In this document: positions 23,569 through 34,454 of the stretch, piece after piece
Layout: each line of letters starts with the position of its first letter
Numbering within the stretch: position 1 is the stretch's first letter
Source of the DNA: Thiorhodococcus minor
GTDB lineage: Bacteria; Pseudomonadota; Gammaproteobacteria; Chromatiales; Chromatiaceae
Direction of reading: 5' to 3'
Length of the DNA stretch: 64,000 bases
NCBI RefSeq assembly: GCF_010820565.1
Contig: NZ_JAAIJQ010000013.1
Coordinates: 1 to 64,000, forward strand
Program-made: the position numbers and the translations under genes
The notes under the pieces: model-generated
Told to the model about the DNA's origin: nothing
The model's input: only the letters and a program-made list of their open reading frames with translations
Databases searched by the model: none

Positions 23569-25719
23569 TCAGCTCGGCGGCAGTCGGATCGGCAGGGCGC
23601 GAATCGGCTGCCCGGTGAGGACGCGTACCGCGTTCGCGACCGCAGGTCCGATCCCGGGCACCGCAAGTCCGCTCACGCCGCCCGGCTCGGCGACGCTGGG
23701 CAGGATATCCACGGCGACCTCGGGCATCTCATCGAATCTCAGCAGGGGATAGGTGTCGAAGCCGAGCTGGTCGACCTGGCCGTCGGTAAAGGTGATCTCG
23801 CCCTTGAGCGCGGCGGTCAAGCCGAAGGCAATGCCGCTCAGGATCTGCGACCTGACGATCTCCGGATGGACGACAGAGCCGCAATCCACCGCGCACTGGA
23901 CACGGTGCACCCGGACGCTGGCGTCTTGGATGGAGACCTCCGCCACCTGCGCGATGTGACTCCCGAATGCGGAGACGAGTGCCAGGCCACGCGCACGCCC
24001 CGCGGGCGGCTCCTCGCCCCAGGCGAAGCGCCCCTCCACATGGTCCAGCAGCTTCAGCTGGCGCGGACTCTCGGCAAGCAGCTGTCGCCGCATCGCGATC
24101 GGATCCTGCCCGGCCAGGCCGGCGAGCTCGTCCAGGAAGCACTCGACCGCAAAGCTGTTGTGCGTATAGCCGCCCCCCCGCCAGAGCCCAATCGGAGCCG
24201 GGGTGTCGGCGCGCCGATACTCGACACGCGCCGCGGGGATCGCATAGGGGATGTCCGCAGCCCCCTCGACCATTGCATCGTCGATGCCGTCACGAATCCG
24301 CTCGGGCGCGACCCGCGCCAGCACCGATGGCCCGACGACGCGGTGGAACCAGGCCCTGACTCGCCCCTGATCGTCGACGCCACCACGCAGCCGATGCAGC
24401 GTCATGGGCCGGAAGTCGTCGTGGCGAAAGTCGTCCTCGCGCGTCCAGATGAGCTGCACCGGACAACGGGCCGCCTGCGACAGCTCGACCGCGTCGGCGA
24501 CGAAGTCTTGCTCGAGCCTGCGCCCATAGCCACCGCCGACGAAAGTGGTGTGGACCCTGACGCGCTCTGGCTCCAGGCCGGTGATCTGGCAGGCCAAGGC
24601 GCGCGCCGCCTCCTGGGCCTGAGTGGGAACATGGAGGACGCAGGCGTCGGCGCGCACCTCGGCGGTGCAGGTCATGGGCTCCATGCAGACATGCGGCTGA
24701 AAGCCAACCTGGTAGACCGCCTCGATCTCTTGCGCGGCCTTGGCGAGGGCCCGGCTCACGTTGCCATGCTTGCGCGCCACGGCCGAGCGCCCCTTGAGCC
24801 CGATCTGCAGCCGAGCCTCGATGCGCGGCGTCTCGAGGCGGCGATTGCCGCTCGGTCTGCAACTGACCTCCAACTTCTCGCGGCCCTCGAGCGCCGCCCA
24901 GGTCGAGTCGGCCAGCACCGCGATGCCGCTGTGCACGGCGAAGACATCTCGGACTCCGGGGACCTCGAGTGCGGCGGCGTCCCGCCAGCCCTGCACCCAG
25001 GCCCCGAGCACTGGACAGCGATAGATAGTGGCGAAACGAAGTCCCGGCAGTCTGATATCGAGCCCGAAGTCGGCGCGGCCGAGCACCTTCGCGGGCACGT
25101 CCAGACGCTGCGGCGAGGTGCCGATCAGTTGCCAGCTCTCGGGCGACTTGAGGGCGACCCGCGTGTCGGGCTCGAGTCCGGCCGCCACCTCGACGAGCGC
25201 CCCATAGCTCAGACGGCGGATACCATCGCTGTGGTGAACGCTGCCGCGATGCGCGCGGCACTCCGACACCTGCACCTGCCAAACGGAGGCTGCCGCCTGG
25301 ATCAGCAGGGTCCGCGCCACGGCACCTGCTTCGCGCAGCTTGAGCCAGCCATCGCGGACCGAGGTGCTCTGACCTGTCGCCTGCTCACCGAGCAGGGCGT
25401 TCTCGTAGGCCGGGGCGACGGGCGCTGCCACGACCTCGACCTGATCCAGCCCGACCTCCAGCTCCTCGGCAATCAGCATCGGCAGGGCCGTCATCACGCC
25501 CTGCCCCATCTCGGAGCGCGCAAGCATCAGCTCGATACGGCCATCTGCCAAGAGACGGATCCAAGCGTTCGGCTCGACCTCCGTCGCGGCTGACGCGGCG
25601 GGCCGCGTCTCCGCATCCGCACTCAGCCAGACACCAAGCGCCAGCCCGCCCCCAGCGGCAAGGCCAACCTTGAGCAGCGCGCGCCTGGTCATGCCAGGTC
25701 CATGCTTGGCGTCAGCCAT
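23569..25719 (-). CDS. Molybdopterin-binding subunit of a xanthine oxidase-family hydroxylase (IorB-like)
   Basis: 716 residues from the ATG at 25719, preceded by GGAGG. The N-terminus [20 protein letters not shown] resembles a Tat signal, as in isoquinoline/aldehyde oxidoreductases of the periplasm. Family segments: [80 protein letters not shown] and [19 protein letters not shown]. Near the C-terminus, where IorB-type enzymes have GEPG with the catalytic Glu, this protein reads [10 protein letters not shown] with Gly684 at that position. It may be inactive or act differently. It overlaps the iron-sulfur subunit gene by 8 bases. Confidence 0.87.
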   Translation of the reverse strand: MADAKHGPGMTRRALLKVGLAAGGGLALGVWLSADAETRPAASAATEVEPNAWIRLLADGRIELMLARSEMGQGVMTALPMLIAEELEVGLDQVEVVAAPVAPAYENALLGEQATGQSTSVRDGWLKLREAGAVARTLLIQAAASVWQVQVSECRAHRGSVHHSDGIRRLSYGALVEVAAGLEPDTRVALKSPESWQLIGTSPQRLDVPAKVLGRADFGLDIRLPGLRFATIYRCPVLGAWVQGWRDAAALEVPGVRDVFAVHSGIAVLADSTWAALEGREKLEVSCRPSGNRRLETPRIEARLQIGLKGRSAVARKHGNVSRALAKAAQEIEAVYQVGFQPHVCMEPMTCTAEVRADACVLHVPTQAQEAARALACQITGLEPERVRVHTTFVGGGYGRRLEQDFVADAVELSQAARCPVQLIWTREDDFRHDDFRPMTLHRLRGGVDDQGRVRAWFHRVVGPSVLARVAPERIRDGIDDAMVEGAADIPYAIPAARVEYRRADTPAPIGLWRGGGYTHNSFAVECFLDELAGLAGQDPIAMRRQLLAESPRQLKLLDHVEGRFAWGEEPPAGRARGLALVSAFGSHIAQVAEVSIQDASVRVHRVQCAVDCGSVVHPEIVRSQILSGIAFGLTAALKGEITFTDGQVDQLGFDTYPLLRFDEMPEVAVDILPSVAEPGGVSGLAVPGIGPAVANAVRVLTGQPIRALPIRLPPS

Positions 25720-26176
25720 TCCGGACCTCCGGGTTGGCGGCGCGAAGGATGGCGCGGCGAATCTGTTCATAGGTGCCGCAGCGGCACAGCACGCCCGACA
25801 TGGCCTCGTCGATCTGGGCATCCGTGGGCCGCGGATGCTTGTTGAGGAGCGCGGCCGCCATCATGATCTGACCGGGCTGGCAGTAGCCGCACTGAGGAAC
25901 CTGCTCCAGGACCCAGGCGAGCTGCAGGGGATGACGTCCATCCGGGGAGAGCCCTTCGATGGTGGTGATCGAGCGACCTTGCGCCTCGGCCAGGGTGGTC
26001 GCACACGCCCGCACCGGCTCACCGTCGAGGTGAATGGTGCAAGCGCCGCATTCCGAGCGACCGCAGCCATATTTGGTCCCGGTCAGCCCGAAGTGATCGC
26101 GAAGCACCCAGAGCAGCGGCATCTCCGGATCCAAATCGAGCTCGCGCGGCTCGCCGTTCAAATTCAAAGAGATCAT
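25712..26176 (-). CDS. 2Fe-2S subunit of the molybdenum hydroxylase (IorA-like)
   Basis: 154 residues from the ATG giving [13 protein letters not shown]; the frame is open upstream without family support. Plant-type ferredoxin domain with Cys38, Cys43, Cys46 and Cys58 ([14 protein letters not shown]). The helical domain has the second cluster ligands Cys96, Cys99, Cys131 and Cys133 ([15 protein letters not shown]). Both clusters carry electrons from the molybdenum site. No FAD subunit is present, so the acceptor is probably a cytochrome, as in IorAB-type enzymes. The substrate is unknown. Confidence 0.93.
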   Translation of the reverse strand: MISLNLNGEPRELDLDPEMPLLWVLRDHFGLTGTKYGCGRSECGACTIHLDGEPVRACATTLAEAQGRSITTIEGLSPDGRHPLQLAWVLEQVPQCGYCQPGQIMMAAALLNKHPRPTDAQIDEAMSGVLCRCGTYEQIRRAILRAANPEVRNG

Positions 26177-26420
26177 CGCATCCCAAGTCAGGATCAAACG
26201 GACGCAAGGCCAGGTAGCATTGCAGATTTCGGGGAAAGGCGAAAGTAAGCCCATCAAGGGGTCAATAGTGGAGCGCCTCAGGATGATACTGCAGCTCCGG
26301 CGGAGCCGCGCGCTTGCGCCAAGGCTCATCACTCGCCCACAACGCCTACAACCAGCTTCAGCACGCAGCCGAGCATCCAGACGCCCAGAGCCCTTCGACG
26401 CCGAGAGCCAATCAACCAAG

Positions 26421-27500
26421 ATGCCGCATATTAAGCTTGTCCTTCTCTGCACGCTCCTCTTCCTTCAGCCGGCAGCCGCCCAGGCGGCCAGTGCCGGCCC
26501 CGGAAAACCAGCCCCGGTCATGGCCGCCACCGCCAGCGTCCGCGCCCTGACCGAGCGCGTCGAGGCACTCGGGACGCTCAAGGCCAACGAGTCCGTGGCC
26601 ATCACCTCCAATGTCACCGAGACCATCTCGGTGGTGCATTTCGACGATGGGGAGCGCGTGGAGGCGGACGCGCTGCTGGTCGAGATGACCAGCGCCGAGG
26701 AGCACGCCCTGCTCGAAGAGGCGCAGGTGCGCGTGGACGACGCGGAGCGTCAGTATCGTCGCGTCAAGTCCCTGGTCGCCCAGCGCTCGGCGTCGGAGTC
26801 CTTGCTCGACGAGCGCAAGCGCGACCTGGATACCGCCCGCGCCGTCTTGGTCGCACTGGAGTCGCGGCTCGCGGACCGCATCATCAAGGCGCCCTTCGAC
26901 GGCGTCCTGGGGCTGCGCAACATCAGCCGCGGCGCCCTCGTCGAGCCGGGCGACCTCATCACGACGCTCGACGACGACCGCGTCATGAAGCTCGACTTCT
27001 CCGTGCCGAGCCGCTACCTGAAGGACCTCGAGCCTGGGCTCAAGATCGAGGCGAAGACGGCGGCCTTCGGCGACGAGGTCTTTATGGGCGTGGTACGCGG
27101 CGTCGACAGCAGGATCGACCCGGTGACACGCTCCGTGCTGGTGCGCGCCCTGGTACCCAACCCCAGCGGCAAGCTGAGACCAGGTCTCTTGATGCAGGTC
27201 GATCTGCTGACCAATCCGCGCAAAGGGATCGTGATTCCGGAAGCAGCCGTGCTTCACGAGGGCCAGAAGCACTTCGTGATGGTCCTGAAGGAAGCCGACC
27301 AAGGCTTGACGGCCGAGCGCCGCGGCATCCGGATCGGGACCCGCCTCCCCGGCCTGGTCGAGGTGCGGCAGGGCCTGGATGACGGCGAGCGGGTCGTCAC
27401 CGACGGCCACGACAAGATTCGCCCCGGTCAGCCGCTCAGCATTCTAGAAACGGATGACGGCGCGCCTGACCAGGCCGCCCTGACGGAGCGCGCGCAGTGA
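26421..27500 (+). CDS. RND efflux periplasmic adaptor (membrane fusion protein)
   Basis: 359 residues from the ATG giving [15 protein letters not shown], with a signal peptide to about residue 22 (AAAQAA). Lipoyl-like halves ([15 protein letters not shown] and [16 protein letters not shown]) flank a short coiled coil. A beta-barrel and membrane-proximal part follow ([28 protein letters not shown]). It bridges the pump to an outer membrane channel. The stop overlaps the pump start as GTGA. The outer membrane component is not in the window. Confidence 0.92.
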   Translation: MPHIKLVLLCTLLFLQPAAAQAASAGPGKPAPVMAATASVRALTERVEALGTLKANESVAITSNVTETISVVHFDDGERVEADALLVEMTSAEEHALLEEAQVRVDDAERQYRRVKSLVAQRSASESLLDERKRDLDTARAVLVALESRLADRIIKAPFDGVLGLRNISRGALVEPGDLITTLDDDRVMKLDFSVPSRYLKDLEPGLKIEAKTAAFGDEVFMGVVRGVDSRIDPVTRSVLVRALVPNPSGKLRPGLLMQVDLLTNPRKGIVIPEAAVLHEGQKHFVMVLKEADQGLTAERRGIRIGTRLPGLVEVRQGLDDGERVVTDGHDKIRPGQPLSILETDDGAPDQAALTERAQ

Positions 27501-30500
27501 TCCTCTCGGATGTCTCCATCACAAGACCGATCCTCGCGAGCGTCCTGTCACTGCTGCTCGTCGCCTTTGGGCTGGTCTCGTTCGACCGCCTGCCGCTGCG
27601 CCAATTCCCGGATACGGACCCGCCGGTCGTCTCGATCGAAACCCTCTACCCAGGCGCGGCGGCCATCGTCGTCGAGAACCGCATCACTCAGCTGATCGAG
27701 GATCGCATCGCCGGCATCGAAGGCATCCGCACCATCGAGTCGAGCAGCGAGGACGGGCGCTCGCGGGTCACGGTCGAATTCAGCATCGATCGCGACATCG
27801 ACGGCGCGGCCAACGACATTCGCGATCGCGTCTCCGCCGTTCTCGACCAGCTGCCGGCCGAGACCGATCCGCCCGAGATCCAGAAGGTCGACAGCAACGA
27901 AGACGTCATCATGTGGCTCAATCTGACGAGCGACCGCATGAGCGTCCCCGAGCTGACCGACTACGCGCGCCGCTACCTGGTCGATCGCTTCTCGGTGCTG
28001 GACGGCGTCGCGCGCGTGCGCATCGGCGGCAGCCAGGTCTTTGCCATGCGCGTCTGGCTCGACCGCAAGGCGCTGGCCGCGCGTGGCCTCACGGTGGCCG
28101 ATGTCGAAGACGCCCTGCGCGCCGAGAATCTGGAGCTGCCGGCCGGCGAGGTCGAATCCATCGATCGCCAGTTCACCGTGCGGGTCACTCGCAGCTTCAA
28201 CACCGCCGATGACTTCGCGCGACTGGTGCTGGCGCGCGGCCAGGACGGCTATCTGGTCCGCCTGGGCGACGTCGCCCGCGTCGAGCGCGGCACCGAGGAA
28301 GACCGCACCTTCTTCCGCGGCAACGGCGTGCCCATGGTCGGCATCGGCATTATCAAGCAGTCGACGGCCAATACCATCGCGGTCGCCGAGGCCGCCAAGG
28401 CCGAGATGGAGCGTGTCAACGCGACGCTGCCGGCGGGCATGGCGATCAAACAAAGCTACGACACCTCAGTCTTCGTCAAGGACGCCATTCGTGAGGTCTA
28501 TAAGACGCTGGGCATCGCTATCGGCCTGGTCATCCTGGTGATCTTCCTCTTTCTCGGCAGCCTGCGCGCCACACTGGTCCCGGCCGTCACGGTGCCCGTC
28601 TCCATCGTCGCCAGCTTCACGGTGCTGCTGGCTCTAGGCTTTTCCGTCAATATACTGACCCTGCTCGCCCTAGTCCTGGCGATCGGCCTGGTGGTCGACG
28701 ACGCCATCGTGGTGCTGGAAAACATCCATCGGCGCATGGAGGAGTATGGCGAGACACGGCTGGTCGCGGCCTATCGCGGCACACGTCAGGTCGGCTTCGC
28801 GGTGATCGCCACCACCTTGGTTTTGGCGTCGGTCTTCATCCCGATCGCCTTCCTGCAGGGCGATGTCGGTCGCCTGTTCGCGGAGTTCGCCCTGACCATG
28901 GTCGCCGCCGTGGTCTTCTCCTCCTTCGTCGCGCTCTCGCTCTCCGCGATGCTCGCCTCCAAGGTCCTGCCGCCGAGCCATCAGGGCGACAGCCGCGGCC
29001 ACAACTTGCTCGATATGGTGGACCGCGCCTTCGAATGGGTGCGGCACGCCTATGCCCGCGCGCTTGGCTTCCTGCTGCGCCAGCCGTGGATCGTGCTGCT
29101 CAGCCTGGTCGCCACACTGGCCGCCGCCGTCTGGCTCTTCCAGCAGATCCCCAGGGAGTACACCCCCAAGGAAGACCGCGGCGCCTTCTTTGTCCTGGTC
29201 AACGGGCCGGAGGGGGCCTCCCATGCCTACATGAAGGACTACATGAACGAGATCGAGCGCAGGCTGCTGCCCTATGCGGAGAGCGGCGAGGCGCTGCGTG
29301 TGCTGGTGCGCACACCCAGATCCTTCTCCAGCACGGCGACCTTCAACAGCGGCATCGTCATCATCGTGCTGGCCGATTACGCTAAGCGCCGCTCGGCCTG
29401 GACCATCATGGGCGAGATCCGCGCCAAGCTCGCCGACCTCCCAGGCGTTAGGGCCTTCCCCGTGATGCGGCAAGGGTTCGGCGGCCGCACTCAGAAGCCC
29501 GTCCAGTTCGTGCTCGGCGGCGGCACCTACGAGGAGCTGGCGCAGTGGCGCGACACCCTGCTCGGCGAGATCGAGAAGGACAATCCCGGCCTGGTCGGGA
29601 TCGACTGGGACTACAAGGAGACCAAGCCGCAGCTCGAGGTGGAGATCGATTATGACCGGGCCGCGGATCTCGGCGTGACCGTCGGGACCATCGGGCGCAC
29701 CCTGGAGACCATGCTGGGCTCGCGCAAGGTCACCACCTATCTCGAGAGCGGGGAGGAGTACGACGTCATCCTCGAAGGCGAGCGCGAGACGCAGCGCACC
29801 CCGGGCAGCCTCGACAATCTCTATGTCAGCTCCTCGCGCAGCGCCGCGCTCATCCCGCTCGCCAATCTGGTGAAGGTCGAGGAGTCGGCGGATTCGCCAA
29901 GCCTCAACCGCTTCAATCGCATCCGCGCCATCACCCTAGAGGCGACCCTGGAAGACGATCTGGCACTGGGCAAGGCGCTCAGCTACCTGGAGCTCAAGGT
30001 CCGGGAGCACCTGCCGGAGCGCGCCCAGATCGACTACAAGGGACAGAGCCGCGACCTGCGCTCCAGCAGCCAAGGGGTGCTTTTCGTCTTCCTGCTGGGC
30101 ATCGCCGTCGTCTACCTGGTGCTCGCCGCCCAGTTCGAGAGCTGGGTGCACCCCTTCGTCATCATGCTCACCGTGCCCCTCGCCATGGCAGGCGCCCTCC
30201 TCGGGCTCTGGGCGACGGAACAGACGCTCAATATCTACAGCCAGATCGGGCTGATCATGCTAGTCGGCCTCTCCGCCAAGAACGGCATCCTCATCGTCGA
30301 ATTCGCCAATCAGCTCCGGGATCAGGGGCAGGAATTCCGCACGGCCCTGCTCGAGGCATCCAGCGTGCGCTTGCGCCCCATCCTCATGACCGGAATCACC
30401 ACGGCCGCGGGATCCATCCCTCTCCTCCTCTCGAGCGGGGCGGGCTCGGAGACACGCATGGTCATCGGCACGGTGATCCTGGCCGGCGTCTTGGCGGCGA

Positions 30501-30616
30501 CCTTCTTCACCCTCGTGGTCGTGCCCGTCGCCTATGACCAGCTGGCGCGCCGCACCGGCTCGCCAGGGGACGTCAAGCGGCAGCTGGAGCACGAGCTGAC
30601 CGAGAGCCGAGCCTGA
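27497..30616 (+). CDS. RND-family inner membrane efflux pump (HAE1 type)
   Basis: 1039 residues from a GTG overlapping the adaptor stop. Twelve membrane helices with two large periplasmic loops are expected. The first helix has ITRPILASVLSLLLVAFGL and the porter region PLRQFPDTDPPVVSI. The proton-relay Asp pair lies in GLVVDDAIVVLENIHR. The second half has KEDRGAFFVLVNGPEGA and a conserved helix with GLSAKNGILIVEFANQL. It exports hydrophobic compounds by proton antiport. It resembles AcrB/MexF-like drug pumps rather than metal pumps. The specific substrate is not readable. Confidence 0.95.
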   Translation: MILSDVSITRPILASVLSLLLVAFGLVSFDRLPLRQFPDTDPPVVSIETLYPGAAAIVVENRITQLIEDRIAGIEGIRTIESSSEDGRSRVTVEFSIDRDIDGAANDIRDRVSAVLDQLPAETDPPEIQKVDSNEDVIMWLNLTSDRMSVPELTDYARRYLVDRFSVLDGVARVRIGGSQVFAMRVWLDRKALAARGLTVADVEDALRAENLELPAGEVESIDRQFTVRVTRSFNTADDFARLVLARGQDGYLVRLGDVARVERGTEEDRTFFRGNGVPMVGIGIIKQSTANTIAVAEAAKAEMERVNATLPAGMAIKQSYDTSVFVKDAIREVYKTLGIAIGLVILVIFLFLGSLRATLVPAVTVPVSIVASFTVLLALGFSVNILTLLALVLAIGLVVDDAIVVLENIHRRMEEYGETRLVAAYRGTRQVGFAVIATTLVLASVFIPIAFLQGDVGRLFAEFALTMVAAVVFSSFVALSLSAMLASKVLPPSHQGDSRGHNLLDMVDRAFEWVRHAYARALGFLLRQPWIVLLSLVATLAAAVWLFQQIPREYTPKEDRGAFFVLVNGPEGASHAYMKDYMNEIERRLLPYAESGEALRVLVRTPRSFSSTATFNSGIVIIVLADYAKRRSAWTIMGEIRAKLADLPGVRAFPVMRQGFGGRTQKPVQFVLGGGTYEELAQWRDTLLGEIEKDNPGLVGIDWDYKETKPQLEVEIDYDRAADLGVTVGTIGRTLETMLGSRKVTTYLESGEEYDVILEGERETQRTPGSLDNLYVSSSRSAALIPLANLVKVEESADSPSLNRFNRIRAITLEATLEDDLALGKALSYLELKVREHLPERAQIDYKGQSRDLRSSSQGVLFVFLLGIAVVYLVLAAQFESWVHPFVIMLTVPLAMAGALLGLWATEQTLNIYSQIGLIMLVGLSAKNGILIVEFANQLRDQGQEFRTALLEASSVRLRPILMTGITTAAGSIPLLLSSGAGSETRMVIGTVILAGVLAATFFTLVVVPVAYDQLARRTGSPGDVKRQLEHELTESRA

Positions 30617-31102
30617 TGCTCGGCCGCGAGGACATCTGCCCTCCACGCTAGCCCTGGTTTCCGAGTCGCGATCGCAGCCTATCGACCGGATCGAGCAGGC
30701 AAGGCTGGGAGAAGAGCGGAGCTGCAGGGTGGATGGCGGGGCTGCACCTCGCCAGGCTAGCGGCAGCGGCCTCTCGACTCAGGCGGAAGCGGATGTTCTT
30801 TCGCACATCCCTGTGCTGTCGGCGGTCACGCCGATCGACGGAAGATCCCTGGAAAGATGCGCGCGGCCGTCGAAGGACTCGCGAAAAGCCGCTTCGACGC
30901 GCGCTTGGCCCCTGTCCTGAAGGCCCGTTCTTTGCGCCGCTAAGGGATCAGGCGGGTATGGAGCTTGAGACCGGCGAGGCATCCGTGCCCCCCCGATTCA
31001 TGGGTCAGAGACGCGGACATGTCGCCGCGATTCTCGGTCGAGCCTGAGGCATGAGACCGCCTCGGACTCATTGGTGGAAAGACCACTGGAAATCCATCGC
31101 GA
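30617..31102. other. Convergent intergenic region
   Basis: 486 bases after the RND pump and beyond the cytochrome gene, which runs toward it. Short open frames exist on both strands but none has a family match or ribosome site. Nothing recognised. Confidence 0.4.
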
Positions 31103-31483
31103 TCAGTTGTTCTGCGCCCCTTGTGCGATCCAGGTCTCGATGAGGGCAATCTCTTGATCCGGGATCGGCTCTTTCTGATGCGGCATGCGGATCGACGGAT
31201 CGACTTCACCGGCGACCAGGCGGTAGAGGCTGCTCGAGATCGAGTCACCTGGAACGATCACCGGGCCGAACTTAGTGCCCTTCATCAGCGAGTCATAGGA
31301 CTCGACGAGGAAGCCACTCGCCTCGAAGCCAGCACCACCGTTGAGATGACACTCGACGCAGTGCTGCTGCAGGATCGGCTTGACGTCTGCGGAATAGCTG
31401 ACGCTCGGGTCTTTACCACAGCCCACGAGCATCAGTGCGACAGGTAGCCCAAGGACGGCGGAATATTTCATGATCTTTTTCAT
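31103..31483 (-). CDS. Small c-type cytochrome lipoprotein
   Basis: 126 residues from the ATG at 31483, after an AGGAG site. A lipobox LMLVGC places the acylated Cys22 after a short signal peptide, so the protein is exported and lipid-anchored. One haem motif, Cys42-x-x-Cys45-His46 (HCVECH), follows SVSYSADVKPILQQ. A likely axial Met lies in RMPHQKEPI. The pattern resembles the planctomycete-type cytochrome c domain often fused to larger enzymes, here standing alone. An electron transfer role in the periplasm is likely; the partner is unknown. Confidence 0.88.
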   Translation of the reverse strand: MKKIMKYSAVLGLPVALMLVGCGKDPSVSYSADVKPILQQHCVECHLNGGAGFEASGFLVESYDSLMKGTKFGPVIVPGDSISSSLYRLVAGEVDPSIRMPHQKEPIPDQEIALIETWIAQGAQNN

Positions 31484-31794
31484 CTCGTCATCTCCTACAT
31501 CGGATAGAGCAAGGCTGTGCGTGCAGCCACCGAACCACTTCGCCACCGCTGAGCCCGTCCTTCGGGCAACCAGAAAATTGCACCGAAGGCGGAGCGTCTG
31601 ACGCTGTAAACATAGCTCCTGGCTGGAGATCAAAACTATGACCCAGGCAACAGTTTGACCGACGAGGAATAGACTTTTCGTATGGCGATTGCGGACGGTC
31701 AGTATCGCGCTGGCCGCTGGTGGCTGACAGGTCGCTTCCGGATCAGAGCTTCACCGAGCACCCTAGGAGCCGACAGGATGCAAGTCGGCCCGCG
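31484..31794. other. Intergenic region with weak hairpin
   Basis: 311 bases between rnhB (ending at 31795) and the cytochrome gene, both on the minus strand. A six-pair hairpin GCCGAC/GTCGGC at 31769-31789 follows rnhB by five bases and may end the long lipid A operon, but it lacks a T tract. Promoter elements for the cytochrome gene could not be fixed. Confidence 0.35.
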
Positions 31795-32370
31795 CTAAGG
31801 CGGATCCCGCCCTTCGAGCACACGCCTGACCGGAGCGAAGCTCTTGCGATGATGAGACGTTGGCCCAAGGCGGGTCAGAGCCGCAAGGTGCGCGGCCGTG
31901 GGGTAGCCCTTGTGCGCCGCAAAGCCATATCCCGGACAGGCGTCGTCCAATGCCAGCATGGCGCGATCACGCGCCACCTTGGCGAGGATGGAAGCGGCCC
32001 CGATCTCCAGAACCCGTCCATCGCCGCCGACGACGGCTTGTGACGCCACCTCGAGCGGCGGACAGCGATTGCCGTCGACGAGGACGAGACCGGGGGCCAC
32101 TGCCAGCGCGGCGACCGCACGCTGCATGGCGAGCATGGAGGCCTGCAGGATATTGAGGCGATCGATCTCCTCGACGCTCGCCGTGGCAATCGACCAAGCC
32201 AGGGCCGAGGCGCGGGTCTCGACATCCAGACGCTCGCGCCGCGCCGCCGTCAGCCGCTTCGAGTCATCGATTCCAGACAGCGGCCGCGCCGAGCCCAAGA
32301 TCACCGCGGACGCATAGACGGGGCCCGCCAGGGGCCCCCTGCCCGCTTCGTCGACCCCGGCGATCAGCAT
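31795..32370 (-). CDS. rnhB: Ribonuclease HII
   Basis: 191 residues. RNase HII removes ribonucleotides and RNA primers from DNA. The N-terminal [16 protein letters not shown] with the first catalytic acidic pair (Asp, Glu), [15 protein letters not shown], a later VDGN and [11 protein letters not shown] with further metal-binding Asp residues are all present. It overlaps the lpxB end by 7 bases and closes the long envelope operon, the same order as in E. coli, but dnaE does not follow. Confidence 0.96.
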   Translation of the reverse strand: MLIAGVDEAGRGPLAGPVYASAVILGSARPLSGIDDSKRLTAARRERLDVETRASALAWSIATASVEEIDRLNILQASMLAMQRAVAALAVAPGLVLVDGNRCPPLEVASQAVVGGDGRVLEIGAASILAKVARDRAMLALDDACPGYGFAAHKGYPTAAHLAALTRLGPTSHHRKSFAPVRRVLEGRDPP

Positions 32371-33551
32371 GGTGAAGGCGCGCCCGACGCCGGATGACCA
32401 ATCAGATCGAGGACCGCCACTGCCGCCGAATCGGCGGCATTGCGACGCAGCTCACGATGGATACGTGCGTACTCGAATGCGATGAAACGGCGACGATCGC
32501 CGTCGTCCAGCAGACCCAGGAGCGCGGGCGCGAGCAGCTCCGGTCTGCAGCGATCCTGGAGCAGCTCGGGAGCCAGCTCGCGACCGGCCAGGAGGTTCGC
32601 CATCGCCACATGCGGCACCTTGACCAGACCCAGTGTCTTGACGAGATGATAGGAAATGGGATGCACCCGATAGCCGACGACCATTGGACGCTTCAGCAGC
32701 AAGGCCTCGAGCGTCGCGGTCCCAGACGCCGTCAGCACGCAGTCGGCCGCCGCCAAGACATTACGGCTATGCCCGTCGACGACACTCAGGGGCAGACCGG
32801 GGGCGCAATGCCTCAGCTTCGCCTCGAACAGCGCGCGGAGACGCCCACTGACCATGGGGGCCGCGAAGACCAGATCCGGCCGCGCCTCGAAACAGCATTT
32901 GGCAGTCTCGATAAAGGGCTCGGCGAGGCGCTCGACCTCGCCCATCCGGCTTCCCGGCAGCACGGCGACCAAGCACCCCTGCTCCGGCAAGCCAAGCGCC
33001 CGACGCGCGGCGAGGCGATCGACCTCCAGCGGGATGGCTTCCGCCAGCGGATGGCCGACGTAGGTCGCCGGAACGCCGTGCTCGCGCAGAAAGGTCTCTT
33101 CGAAGGGAAAGATGCTGAGCATGAGATCGACGGCACGCCGAATGCCACGGACCCGACCGGGCCGCCATGCCCAAACCGTCGGACTGACGAAATGAACGGT
33201 ACGGATCCCCTTGTCACGCAAGCGCCGCTCCAGACCGAGATTGAAGTCAGGCGCGTCCACACCGATGAAGACATCAGGTGGATTGGCGAGGAAATAGCGC
33301 TCGAGCGCGGCACGGATCGCCAAGAGCTCGCGCAAGTGCGCAAGCACCTCGGTCAGGCCCATGACCGCGAGGCGCTCCTGATCGAAAAGCGTACTGCAGC
33401 CGGCCTCGAGCATACGCGGTCCCGCGATTCCAACGAATCGGACATTGGGCACGCGCGCACGAATCGCCTGAGCCAGGGACGCACCCAGGAGGTCGCCGGA
33501 CGGCTCGTTGGCGACGATGCCGACGACGAGCGGATCGCCGCCCTCAGGCAT
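32364..33551 (-). CDS. lpxB: Lipid A disaccharide synthase
   Basis: 395 residues, a GT19 glycosyltransferase that joins UDP-diacylglucosamine and lipid X in lipid A synthesis at the inner membrane face. Seen: [75 protein letters not shown] and LPGSRMGEV. The family's usual start is GEASGD; here it is NEPSGD. It sits between lpxA (132-base gap) and rnhB. Confidence 0.96.
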   Translation of the reverse strand: MPEGGDPLVVGIVANEPSGDLLGASLAQAIRARVPNVRFVGIAGPRMLEAGCSTLFDQERLAVMGLTEVLAHLRELLAIRAALERYFLANPPDVFIGVDAPDFNLGLERRLRDKGIRTVHFVSPTVWAWRPGRVRGIRRAVDLMLSIFPFEETFLREHGVPATYVGHPLAEAIPLEVDRLAARRALGLPEQGCLVAVLPGSRMGEVERLAEPFIETAKCCFEARPDLVFAAPMVSGRLRALFEAKLRHCAPGLPLSVVDGHSRNVLAAADCVLTASGTATLEALLLKRPMVVGYRVHPISYHLVKTLGLVKVPHVAMANLLAGRELAPELLQDRCRPELLAPALLGLLDDGDRRRFIAFEYARIHRELRRNAADSAAVAVLDLIGHPASGAPSPC

Positions 33552-33683
33552 CCGCTCGCCTCCGAGCAGGATCCTCCCAACGCACGTCCTCGGGAGACGC
33601 CGGCAAGCCGATGGCGTGAGGCAGGCGCGTCCAATCGCGCTTGGGACGGCTAGGCCGCGGGACAGGAGACCGCCGCCGCCACA

Positions 33684-34454
33684 TCAACGGACGATGCTGC
33701 GTGTGGACGTGGCGATGAAATCGAGCAGCATCTGCAGCTCGGGCGCATCGTCGCTCATGCCGCGGATGCGCTCGACGGCCTGATCGCGTCTGAGATTCGC
33801 CAGGTAGAGCGCCCGGTAGGCACGCTTGATGGCCTGAATGGCATCCGCCGAGAAGCCGCGCCGCTTCAGCCCCTCCGCATTGATGCCATGGGGCTCCGCG
33901 GGATGGCCGCCCACCGTGACATAAGGCGGCACGTCCCGCGAGAGAACAGACCCCATCGCACAGAAGGCATGCGCGCCGATGCGGCAAAACTGATGCACGA
34001 TGGTGAAACCGCCCAGGATCACCCAGTCATAGATCTCGACATGCCCACCCAGGGACGCCGCATTGGCCATGATGACGTGATCACCGATCACACAGTCATG
34101 CGCGACATGGGTATAGGCCATGAAGAGATTGTCGTTGCCGATCCGCGTCACTCCCTTGTCCTGCACCGTCCCTCGGTGCAGGGTGGCGAACTCGCGGATC
34201 TGGTTACGGTCGCCGATCTCGAGCCAGGTGGACTCCCCGCCGTACTTCTTGTCCTGAGGATTCTCCCCGACGGAGGCGAACTGGAAGATGCGATTGTCCC
34301 GGCCGATACGCATGGGACCCTTGAGCACCGCGTGTGGCCCGACGCTGGTACCAGCCCCAATGCTGACATCCGCGCCGATGACTGCGAAGGGACCGACTTC
34401 AACACTGGAGTCGAGCTCGGCACCAGCATCGATGACGGCCGTGGGGTGGATCAA
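33684..34454 (-). CDS. lpxA: UDP-N-acetylglucosamine acyltransferase
   Basis: 256 residues when started at a TTG whose last two bases lie in the fabZ stop (TTGA overlap). The protein then begins (M)[14 protein letters not shown], as LpxA proteins do. An ATG at 34478 would add eight residues and a longer overlap. Left-handed beta-helix hexapeptide repeats fill the N-terminal two thirds, with the catalytic His in TYVAHD-type context ([12 protein letters not shown]). A helical C-terminus ends [11 protein letters not shown]. It performs the first step of lipid A synthesis, using acyl-ACP supplied by the FabZ cycle encoded next door. Confidence 0.95.
   Translation of the reverse strand: MIHPTAVIDAGAELDSSVEVGPFAVIGADVSIGAGTSVGPHAVLKGPMRIGRDNRIFQFASVGENPQDKKYGGESTWLEIGDRNQIREFATLHRGTVQDKGVTRIGNDNLFMAYTHVAHDCVIGDHVIMANAASLGGHVEIYDWVILGGFTIVHQFCRIGAHAFCAMGSVLSRDVPPYVTVGGHPAEPHGINAEGLKRRGFSADAIQAIKRAYRALYLANLRRDQAVERIRGMSDDAPELQMLLDFIATSTRSIVR

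Noticed and set aside
31769-31789. Sequence resembling the sufE element end (TAGGAGCC followed by GACAGG)
   Set aside because: Only short pieces match and their order is different; more likely a small hairpin after rnhB.
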